A stretch of 6,108 bases of DNA from Acidobacteriota bacterium (GTDB taxonomy: Bacteria; Acidobacteriota; Terriglobia; 20CM-2-55-15). The notes below the pieces were generated by a model. The model made no database searches, had not been told where the DNA came from, and worked only from the letters and a program-made list of their open reading frames with translations. The stretch lies in contig QHXA01000223.1 of NCBI GenBank assembly GCA_003222755.1, positions 8,325 through 14,432 on the forward strand. Direction: 5' to 3'. The translations under genes were made by a program, and so were the position numbers. This document shows, piece by piece, positions 1-5,519 of the stretch (the stretch's first letter is position 1; each line of letters opens with the position of its first letter).

Positions 1-738
1 GATGTTCGAACCCGGCTCAATGCCTTCGAGTCCTTCCAACGTGCCGGCCAAAGGCACGCGTTGGATGGAGTAAATCCGTGGGACCGGCGCCCAGAGACTT
101 TCTTCGTTACGGCGGCGAATCGTCCGCTGAAAGTTGATGCCCCACGTCTGAATGGGGGCGTGCGGAAATTTGAGAGTCTTGAATGGAATTGCGATCTCGG
201 CAGTCCACCCGTCGTCGCCAACGTGAGACTTCACATACCAGACGCCATCCCAACTCTGATTCACCTCACGTCCTTCGTTCGCGATCTGAGCATCCCACTT
301 CGCACCGGCCGGATTAATGATGAAGTGATATGCATTGCGCTCGTCATGAAACGTATCGAGCACGATCTGAAACGAATCGCCGTTATCGACGCTAAAATCC
401 TTCTTCAGCTCTGAGATGATAACGTGGCCTGCTTCGCGGTCCCTGGCGACAATGCCAAAATAGAGGTTGTCGCTGTCGTAAAGAACACCCACGTCAGTGG
501 CTTCTGAGGCGGGCTCGTCTTCTTCGGGTTCTTTCTGATTGAACTCGATCGCACGAGAAGCACCGGCCCATGCGGGCTCATCCAGTCTTCCATCGATCGT
601 AATTTTGTCGGCGATCTTTACGGCATGCAGCCGCCGCTCGAGCCGAATGGTCTCGTAGTCGATGTCCTTGGCATTCAACAGAAGAACGGAAAACAAGAAG
701 CACAAACTAAGACCTAAGACGCACAACGAATTCTTCAT
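1..738 (-). CDS. Secreted CBM9-like / DUF5916-type protein, N-terminal part (runs off left edge)
   Basis: The visible 246 residues are the N-terminus; the gene continues beyond base 1. Residues 1-23 look like a Sec signal peptide: MKN, then a hydrophobic core (LGLSLCFLFSVLLL) and a probable cut after LNA. There is no lipobox. Residues about 40-225 match a family 9 carbohydrate-binding-like beta-sandwich: ITIDGRLDEPAW (47-57), DNLYFGIVARD (90-100), NGDSFQIVLDTF (119-130) and GWTAEIAIPFKTL (177-189). In the related acidobacterial and Bacteroidetes proteins this domain is usually followed by a long DUF5916 region, giving roughly 700-900 residues, so most of the protein lies outside the window. 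The role is unproven: sugar binding, or an outer-membrane or periplasmic function. The reading frame is uninterrupted. It follows the VOC gene by 23 nt and is probably co-transcribed with it. The start at 738 sits just after the signal-peptide-compatible region begins; its only SD-like run lies unusually far upstream. Confidence 0.86.
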   Translation of the reverse strand, partial: MKNSLCVLGLSLCFLFSVLLLNAKDIDYETIRLERRLHAVKIADKITIDGRLDEPAWAGASRAIEFNQKEPEEDEPASEATDVGVLYDSDNLYFGIVARDREAGHVIISELKKDFSVDNGDSFQIVLDTFHDERNAYHFIINPAGAKWDAQIANEGREVNQSWDGVWYVKSHVGDDGWTAEIAIPFKTLKFPHAPIQTWGINFQRTIRRRNEESLWAPVPRIYSIQRVPLAGTLEGLEGIEPGSNI

Positions 739-761
739 AAATCCATGGGTTTTCCCCCTGA

Positions 762-1247
762 CTACTGCTTCCAACGCTCCATCGCTTGCCGGTGCTGCGA
801 CTCGGGAGGAAGTTCGGCGAGCTCGATGCGGACGCCGTTCAAGTCGGTGATGTTGGCCAGGATCGCCTTTGTGGGACTGACGCGGGACTCGGAAACGTTG
901 GCGCCGCGCTGCTTGAACATGTTGATAGCTGCGGCCATGTTCTCCACATGCAAGCCGAAGTGATTCATCCCCGGCGGCCGTTGCGCGTTGGCGGGCTGCA
1001 GCTCCACGAATGTGTTCCGGCTGATCTGGACGTAGACGAGCGTTGTCTGTCCCTTCTCATCCCTACTGCGGAATGCCTCGGGAAATCCCATCGTCTTGGT
1101 GTAGTACGCCACTGCCTGATCCAAGTCAGGTACGCTCAGCGCCACATGATTCATGCCGACGATACCGCGGTTCTGGGTCTGGGCAATAGCAGCCTCGACG
1201 GCCAGTCCAACCAGAATCCCCGCTACGAACAAAATAAAACCGCGCAT
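762..1247 (-). CDS. Secreted VOC (glyoxalase/bleomycin-resistance fold) protein
   Basis: This is a 161-residue protein. Residues 1-22 form a clear Sec signal peptide (MRGF, hydrophobic core FILFVAGILVGLAVEA, likely cut AIA|QTQ), so the product should work outside the cytoplasm. Residues about 30-147 form one VOC domain of two beta-alpha-beta-beta-beta modules. The first begins MNHVALSVPDLDQAVAYY and the second MNHFGLHVENMAAAINMF. Likely metal ligands are H34, E82 (in FVELQP), H96 and E142 (in RIELAEL), the His/Glu/His/Glu pattern of metal-dependent VOC enzymes. The reaction (glyoxalase, dioxygenase, resistance protein or other) cannot be decided. The start at 1247 was chosen over an upstream in-frame ATG at 1490 because AAGGAGGT lies 5 nt before it and the signal peptide begins there. 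The longer version would add about 80 non-homologous-looking residues and run into the neighbouring gene. It is first in a leftward pair with the CBM9-like gene. Confidence 0.9.
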   Translation of the reverse strand: MRGFILFVAGILVGLAVEAAIAQTQNRGIVGMNHVALSVPDLDQAVAYYTKTMGFPEAFRSRDEKGQTTLVYVQISRNTFVELQPANAQRPPGMNHFGLHVENMAAAINMFKQRGANVSESRVSPTKAILANITDLNGVRIELAELPPESQHRQAMERWKQ

Positions 1248-1252
1248 AACAG

Positions 1253-1260
1253 ACCTCCTT
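1253..1260 (-). promoter_or_regulatory. Strong Shine-Dalgarno of the VOC gene
   Basis: On the minus strand AAGGAGGT is followed by 5 nt (CTGTT) and the ATG at 1247. It is an almost ideal match to the anti-SD sequence and fixes the VOC start. It is the strongest ribosome-binding site in the window; the first two exporter genes lack a comparable one. Confidence 0.9.
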
Positions 1261-1290
1261 TTACCATTGGTGTGTTCATTGGATGCGGAG

Positions 1291-1319
1291 AGGATAATGC
1301 CGCCGAGTTCTGAAGGCAA
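1291..1319 (-). promoter_or_regulatory. Candidate sigma70-type promoter for the VOC/CBM9 pair
   Basis: On the minus strand TTGCCT (1319-1314) is separated by exactly 17 nt from TATCCT (1296-1291). Each box matches the TTGACA/TATAAT consensus at 4 of 6 positions. A start near 1284 would give a leader of about 37 nt before the ATG at 1247. Spacing and position are good, but boxes of this quality also occur by chance. Confidence 0.35.
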
Positions 1320-1323
1320 TTCT

Positions 1324-1345
1324 TCTCGAACAAATCTCGAACAAA
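1324..1345. repeat. Two tandem copies of an 11-bp sequence in the divergent spacer
   Basis: TCTCGAACAAA occurs twice head to tail (1324-1334 and 1335-1345) and is followed by the first two bases of a third copy. The 11-bp period is close to one helical turn, so two protein subunits could bind the same face. It lies just upstream of the candidate leftward promoter and about 60 bp before the exporter operon. It may be an operator or only a slippage duplication. Confidence 0.6.
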
Positions 1346-1407
1346 TCAAGGGGAAATTGCAGCCCGTTTTGCAGTATTCTGCCGTCCGCCGCCGCTGACC
1401 AATATCC

Positions 1408-2664
1408 ATGAATTTCAAAGATATTCGAGTTCTGTACTGGCGTGAGATCCGCTCTGCTCTTCGCGACCGCACTATTGTCACGAACAGCATTCTGCTGCCG
1501 ATCCTGCTCTATCCCACGATCATGTGGCTCGTTTACACCGGAATTACGTTCGTCTCTGGGCAAAACGAAGAATTGAAATCGCGAATCATGCTGAAGGAGA
1601 TTCCGGCGGCACACGAGATCTTAAAGAAAGAATTCGAAGGCGATAAATCCATCGTCCTTGTACATTCGCCAGATCCAGCCGCAGACCTTCGTAATGCAAC
1701 TCTGGACGCGATCGTTGAATTTGTGCCGCCGAAATCGATCCAGGCGATCGACAACGATTTCGCTACTCGGATCAGCTATGACGAGTCGCGAGATGCCAGC
1801 AATCGCGCCAGGAGCCGTGCCGGCCAGAAGATCTCGCGTTATCGCGAAAACTATCTCGAGCGGCAAGCATTGAAACTCGGTCTGACCCGGGCGCAATTCC
1901 AAAACTTTTCAATTGACGAACGGGACGTTTCGACTGGGCGCGAAGTGAGCGCATTCGTGATTGTGCTGCCGATTTTTTTCATCATCATGCTGGCAGTGGG
2001 CGGAATGCATCCGGCCATCGATTCCACGGCGGGAGAGCGCGAAAACTCGACTTGGGAAACTGTGATGACCACGGCCACATCGCGCGCCAATGTTCTTGTG
2101 GCCAAATACCTGTACGTGGCGACGATGTCGTTTACGGCAGGGTTTCTGAATCTCTTTGCGATGATCTTCTGTATGGGAACGTTGTTGGCGCCCTTGTTCG
2201 GTAACAATTCGTCATTGCGGATTCCGATACAGTCCTCGCCGGTCGTCTTAATCGGCGCCGTGCTGTTGGCCTTGTTTGTCGCCGCGGGCATGATGATCCT
2301 GGCGTCCTTTGCGCGAAACTACAAAGAAGGTCAGTCGATGATCAGTCCGTTTTACATCGCCTTGATTGTGCCGGTGATGTTCCTTCAGACGCCCGGACTG
2401 GAATTCACGCCGCGGATCGCTCTCATTCCTGTCGCGAACGTGATGATGATGATCCGCGATGCGTTTCAGGGCGTGTATCATTGGCGATCCATCGGAATCA
2501 CGCTGGCAGTCGAAACCGCTTGTGTGGTGCTGGCGCTGCGCGTGGCCATGCTAGTCATTCAGCACGAAGACTTCATGATGGGCAGTTACAGCGGAGGCTT
2601 CGGTAAGTTTGTAAAAGAGAGATGGGCCACAAAAAGGCACAAAGACCACAAAAACCCTTTGTGA
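1408..2664 (+). CDS. ABC-2 / NatB-type exporter permease (first membrane subunit)
   Basis: This 418-residue membrane subunit belongs to a NatAB-like ABC exporter (ABC-2 superfamily; Bacillus NatAB extrudes Na+, but many relatives have unknown substrates). An N-terminal amphipathic stretch (WREIRSALRDR, 11-21) precedes TM1 (about 27-49). A soluble extracytoplasmic region follows (about 50-178), then five further hydrophobic segments (about 180-203, 232-256, 272-300, 311-330, 363-383). Family motifs are GERENSTWETVMTTATSRANVLVAK from G209, NYKEGQSM before TM5, and IPVANVMMMIRDAFQG. The same motifs recur in the permease at 3447, supporting a heterodimer. An in-frame stop at 1396-1398 makes 1408 the only sensible start, yet no Shine-Dalgarno precedes it, so initiation may be leaderless or SD-independent. 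The last 13 residues (ATKRHKDHKNPL and the preceding W codon edge) are encoded by the palindrome at 2626-2684 and look like an acquired basic tail rather than family sequence. Confidence 0.93.
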   Translation: MNFKDIRVLYWREIRSALRDRTIVTNSILLPILLYPTIMWLVYTGITFVSGQNEELKSRIMLKEIPAAHEILKKEFEGDKSIVLVHSPDPAADLRNATLDAIVEFVPPKSIQAIDNDFATRISYDESRDASNRARSRAGQKISRYRENYLERQALKLGLTRAQFQNFSIDERDVSTGREVSAFVIVLPIFFIIMLAVGGMHPAIDSTAGERENSTWETVMTTATSRANVLVAKYLYVATMSFTAGFLNLFAMIFCMGTLLAPLFGNNSSLRIPIQSSPVVLIGAVLLALFVAAGMMILASFARNYKEGQSMISPFYIALIVPVMFLQTPGLEFTPRIALIPVANVMMMIRDAFQGVYHWRSIGITLAVETACVVLALRVAMLVIQHEDFMMGSYSGGFGKFVKERWATKRHKDHKNPL

Positions 2665-2684
2665 ATTTTGTGCCTTTTTGTGGC
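2626..2684. repeat. 59-nt near-perfect palindrome spanning the permease stop codon and intergenic gap
   Basis: The arms GCCACAAAAAGGCACAAA (2626-2643) and TTTGTGCCTTTTTGTGGC (2667-2684) are exact reverse complements, 18 of 18. Inside them CACAAA (2647-2652) pairs with TTTGTG (2658-2663) around a 5-nt loop. The two stems are separated by a symmetric 3-by-3 internal loop that could hold one G-T pair. CCACAAAAA also occurs as a direct repeat at 2627 and 2646. The permease stop codon (2662-2664) lies inside the element, and the element ends 10 nt before the ATPase ATG. The structure is read directly from the sequence. Its origin as a dispersed REP/MITE-like palindrome is an inference, helped by my recollection of similar CACAAAG-rich palindromes in soil and freshwater phyla. 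It lacks a U-run after the second arm, so it is not a standard intrinsic terminator. Confidence 0.93.
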
Positions 2685-2694
2685 TAAAAAGTTT

Positions 2695-3450
2695 ATGCAT
2701 GCACCTGTAGTTGTACGGAATCTTCGAAAAATTTTCTACGATGAGGGCCGCGGTGAAGTCAAAGCGGTGGACTCGGTCAGTTTCGAATGTCACGAAGGCG
2801 AGGTGTTCGGACTTCTGGGAGCAAACGGCGCGGGCAAGACCACGACGCTTCGCATGCTGTCGACAATCCTCACTCCCACATCGGGTACTGCCACCATTAT
2901 GGGGCACGACGTCGTCAGCAGCGCGCAGGGTGTTCGCAAGAACCTCGGCTTCTATTCTGCAACCACTGCCCTTTACCCCCGGCTCACAACTCGCGAGACG
3001 ATTGACTTCTTTGCGCGAATCAATCAGTACCCGGCCGATCTTGTCGAGCAACGTGTCGAATATTTGATCGATCGTTTTGGTTTGGCCAAATACGCCGACG
3101 CACGCATCGAGAAATTGTCGTCCGGAATGAAGCAGAAGGTCTCGGTTGCGCGAACCATCGCTCACAACCCGTCTATTCTCATCTTCGATGAGCCGACGGT
3201 TGGCCTCGATGTCTTGAATGCGCTCGATGTGCAGGAAACGATCAGCGAACTGCGCTCCGAAGGCAAGACCATCATCTTTTCCACACATATCATGAGCGAG
3301 GCCCAACGTTTATGTGATCGCATCGCCATCATCCATGGCGGGCATATTCTCGCTTGCGACACCCTCTCCGGTTTGCGCGACACGACGCAGCAACACTACC
3401 TCGAAGACATCTTCGTCTTGTACGTGAAAGCCGGGCAGGAAACCGTATGA
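2695..3450 (+). CDS. NatA-type ABC exporter ATP-binding subunit
   Basis: This 251-residue cytoplasmic ATPase drives the exporter by ATP hydrolysis, presumably as a dimer under the two permeases. All main motifs are present: Walker A GANGAGKTT (42-50, K48), signature LSSGMKQKV (141-149, a common NatA-type variant of LSGGQ), Walker B ILIFDEP (161-167, catalytic E166), D-loop VGLDV (169-173) and switch H198 in STHIMSE. At the Q-loop the usual Gln is replaced: the segment reads LGFYSATTALYPRLT (84-98), a form I associate with NatA/ABC-2 ATPases, so the protein is probably active. The ATG at 2695 was chosen because family members begin a few residues before the first beta strand. In-frame TTG (2668) and GTG (2680) codons lie inside the palindrome and would add odd residues. 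No clear SD precedes the ATG. The gap to the upstream permease is 30 nt, mostly palindrome; the last four bases overlap the next gene. Confidence 0.95.
   Translation: MHAPVVVRNLRKIFYDEGRGEVKAVDSVSFECHEGEVFGLLGANGAGKTTTLRMLSTILTPTSGTATIMGHDVVSSAQGVRKNLGFYSATTALYPRLTTRETIDFFARINQYPADLVEQRVEYLIDRFGLAKYADARIEKLSSGMKQKVSVARTIAHNPSILIFDEPTVGLDVLNALDVQETISELRSEGKTIIFSTHIMSEAQRLCDRIAIIHGGHILACDTLSGLRDTTQQHYLEDIFVLYVKAGQETV
3437..3450 (+). promoter_or_regulatory. ATGA stop/start overlap with Shine-Dalgarno (translational coupling)
   Basis: AGGA (3437-3440) lies 6 nt before ATG (3447-3449), and that ATG shares bases with the ATPase stop TGA (3448-3450). A ribosome ending the ATPase can restart on the fused permease, which would tie the amounts of the two subunits together. 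This fixes the downstream start against the upstream in-frame start at 3354. Confidence 0.85.
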
Positions 3451-5519
3451 ACAGGAGCGTGCTCCGTCTCCTCTACGTTCATGAAATGAAGATGCTCCTG
3501 CGCGCGCGCCGGACCGTCGTCATGGCTGTCGTTCTGCCGGCAGTGATCATGCCTTTGATGCTCTACGGGCAGAAATATTCCGCCGGCCGCCGGGTGCGGC
3601 TGCTTAGTGCCACAACGTATCGATATGCGATCACGGGCCCGCTTGCCGACCGGGTGCGAGGTTTGATCAATCAGACTCGGAAAAATCTGAATGATTCTCC
3701 TGACAAGGAGAGCGAAAGACTAAAGCAGTTCAAGTTTGTCGAAATCAACGTCGCAAATGTGCGCGAGAGCCTCGCCAATGGCGAGATCCACTTGTATCTC
3801 GAGACCATGACGGGTGAGGAAGCTGACAAGCTTCCTCCGAAGAATGAATCTGGTTCGCGACGATCAAACGGCTCCAGAAGCGGCACCGCGACAAAGCGAA
3901 TAGAAGGCGTTCCTTTGTTCACGGTCGTCTATCGGGCAGACCGCGACGCTTCCGACAACGCCCACGATCAGATGCTGGCGTTACTGCGTATGGCGCGGCA
4001 GCAGGATTCGCAATCGTCGCTCATTGAACATGGTTTCCCAGGAGATCCGAAGCAACTCTTCTCGGTACAAGATTCCAGCGTCGCCACACATGGCCAGGTT
4101 ACAGGTTCGCTGGTCGGCCGTTTCATCACACTTTTTCTTGTGATGATGATGTTCACTGGCGGCGCCGTGGCGTCCATGGACATTATCTCGGGTGAAAAGG
4201 AACGCGGAACGCTCGAGACCCTTTTGACCACTGCGGCCGGCCGCTCAGAGATTGTCATTGCCAAACAACTGGCGATTACATCCGTCGGCCTCGTCATTAC
4301 GCTCATACAGGGGTTGAACTTCCTGCTCTACATCAAACTAAGGGTAATTGCGCTCCCGAAAGATTTCGATCTTCAGCTGCCGACCGGAATGGCCCTAACT
4401 TTATTAGTGCTGTTCATCCCTCTCGCTGCAACCATCGCTTCAATCCTGCTGATGATTTCGACTTACGCGAAGAGTTACAAGGAATCGCAGATGTATTTCT
4501 TCCCCGTTTACATCGTGAGCCTCATTCCTTCTCTGGCTGCAGTGATGCCGGGCATTTCCCTGCGATCCGTAATTGCATTCGTTCCGCTCGCAAACGTCAG
4601 CGTTGCGGCGCGCGAGATCATGATGGGGCGACCTGATGTGCTCATGATCTTGGTGACGCTCGGAGTAATGGTTTCGACTGCGGCTTACTTGATGCGCGCC
4701 TCCGCGCGCATGCTGACCCGCGAAGATCTCATCATTCCAGCTCACGTCGAGGCGGCAGAGTTTCTCGGCGGGCCGAGGCTGTTTCAGAAGCGCGTCCTGC
4801 GATGGTTCGCCTTGATGTGGGTTGTAACGTTTGCGGTAGCAACAAACGTCCCTGCTCTCGCCAGCTTCCAACGGCAGCTCATCTTCAACGAAATTGTCGT
4901 GATGCTTGGGGCCGTGTTGCTGATGTTGTGGACCTACCGGTTGAACCCAATAGAAGCGCTCTCCTTGAAAAGAGTAAAGCCGGCAGTGTGGCTCGCTATC
5001 GTGTTTTCCATCCCGTCGGGGTACCTCACAGCACTCGGAGTCTTCCGCATTGTGAACGTCATCATTCCGGCGCCGCAGCAGTTGCTCGAACGGTTTTCGG
5101 AGGATCTGATTCCTAAGAGCATGCCGGCCTGGCAGCTTCTTTTGTACATCGCGGTGTTGCCCGCAATTTGCGAAGAGTTGGCGTTCCGCGGAATCCTACT
5201 GAGCGGTTTACGGCGTAAGCTTCGGCCCGCAGCGTTAGTGGTCGGGATCGGTCTTATTTTCGGATTGTTTCATGTGACGCTTTACCGCATCGCGCCGACG
5301 GCCGCGCTGGGCATGATTCTCACGGCCATTGCCTTGATGACCGGGTCGGTATTTCCCGGTATGTTGCTCCACGCCGGCAACAATGCTTTAGGAGTGCTGG
5401 CCGGAGACTGGTTCAGCCCGGAGATGTTGCTGTGGTCGCACTACGCAGCGGCCGCCGCAATCTTCGCGCTGTCGCTCTGGATCATTTACCGGAACAGAAC
5501 TCCATTGCCAACTCGATAA
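3447..5519 (+). CDS. ABC-2 / NatB-type permease fused to a CPBP intramembrane metalloprotease
   Basis: This 690-residue membrane protein has two modules. Residues 1 to about 430 form a NatB-type permease: TM1 (about 22-40), a large extracytoplasmic region (about 41-225) with a Gly/Ser/Arg-rich stretch at 133-151, then five more hydrophobic segments. Its motifs GEKERGTLETLLTT (249-262), SYKESQMYFFP and FVPLANVSVAARE parallel those of the permease at 1408. Residues about 445-690 add several more membrane segments with the full CPBP (CAAX protease/Rce1-like, Abi) set: E576-E577-x-x-x-R581 (EELAFRG), F605-x-x-x-H609 (FGLFH) and H642-x-x-x-N646 (HAGNN). These are the expected glutamate and histidine active-site residues, so the protease looks intact. 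The fusion is a known architecture (permease subunit/CPBP protease), but I know of no established substrate. The start at 3447 has an SD and overlaps the ATPase stop. The 3' end overlaps the M20 gene by 38 bp. Confidence 0.94.
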   Translation: MNRSVLRLLYVHEMKMLLRARRTVVMAVVLPAVIMPLMLYGQKYSAGRRVRLLSATTYRYAITGPLADRVRGLINQTRKNLNDSPDKESERLKQFKFVEINVANVRESLANGEIHLYLETMTGEEADKLPPKNESGSRRSNGSRSGTATKRIEGVPLFTVVYRADRDASDNAHDQMLALLRMARQQDSQSSLIEHGFPGDPKQLFSVQDSSVATHGQVTGSLVGRFITLFLVMMMFTGGAVASMDIISGEKERGTLETLLTTAAGRSEIVIAKQLAITSVGLVITLIQGLNFLLYIKLRVIALPKDFDLQLPTGMALTLLVLFIPLAATIASILLMISTYAKSYKESQMYFFPVYIVSLIPSLAAVMPGISLRSVIAFVPLANVSVAAREIMMGRPDVLMILVTLGVMVSTAAYLMRASARMLTREDLIIPAHVEAAEFLGGPRLFQKRVLRWFALMWVVTFAVATNVPALASFQRQLIFNEIVVMLGAVLLMLWTYRLNPIEALSLKRVKPAVWLAIVFSIPSGYLTALGVFRIVNVIIPAPQQLLERFSEDLIPKSMPAWQLLLYIAVLPAICEELAFRGILLSGLRRKLRPAALVVGIGLIFGLFHVTLYRIAPTAALGMILTAIALMTGSVFPGMLLHAGNNALGVLAGDWFSPEMLLWSHYAAAAAIFALSLWIIYRNRTPLPTR

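Noticed and set aside
61..414. Plus-strand open frame of 117 codons near the left edge
   Set aside because: The minus strand here encodes recognisable CBM9-like motifs in one continuous frame.
866..875. GCCTTTGTGG, resembling part of the palindrome arm
   Set aside because: It is a short chance match inside the VOC coding sequence with no partner arm nearby.
1293..1298. GATAAT as a rightward -10 box for the exporter operon
   Set aside because: No -35-like sequence lies 16-18 nt upstream, and it is about 110 nt from the start codon.
786..1313. Plus-strand open frame of 175 codons across the VOC gene
   Set aside because: It is the complement of the VOC gene, which has a strong SD, a signal peptide and metal ligands. 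The plus-strand product shows no domain.
1357..1380. TTGCAG and TATTCT as a rightward promoter for the exporter operon
   Set aside because: The spacer is only 12 nt, too short for a sigma70-type promoter.
1248..1490. N-terminal extension of the VOC protein to an ATG at 1490
   Set aside because: It would bury the signal peptide, skip the strong SD at 1253-1260 and overlap the start of the divergent permease.
2626..2690. Palindrome as an ordinary intrinsic terminator
   Set aside because: The second arm is followed by CTAAAAAGTTT, not a U-run, and it would cut the operon between subunits that need each other. Partial attenuation is not excluded.
2551..3306. Long minus-strand open frame (251 codons) opposite the ATPase gene
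   Set aside because: It is antisense to a motif-complete ABC ATPase; its translation is Cys/Arg/Asp-rich with no recognisable domain, as expected for a shadow frame.
3354..3446. N-terminal extension of the fused permease
   Set aside because: The extra 31 residues are Arg/His-rich and out of frame with the ATPase they overlap. The ATG at 3447 has an SD and matches the family's N-terminus.
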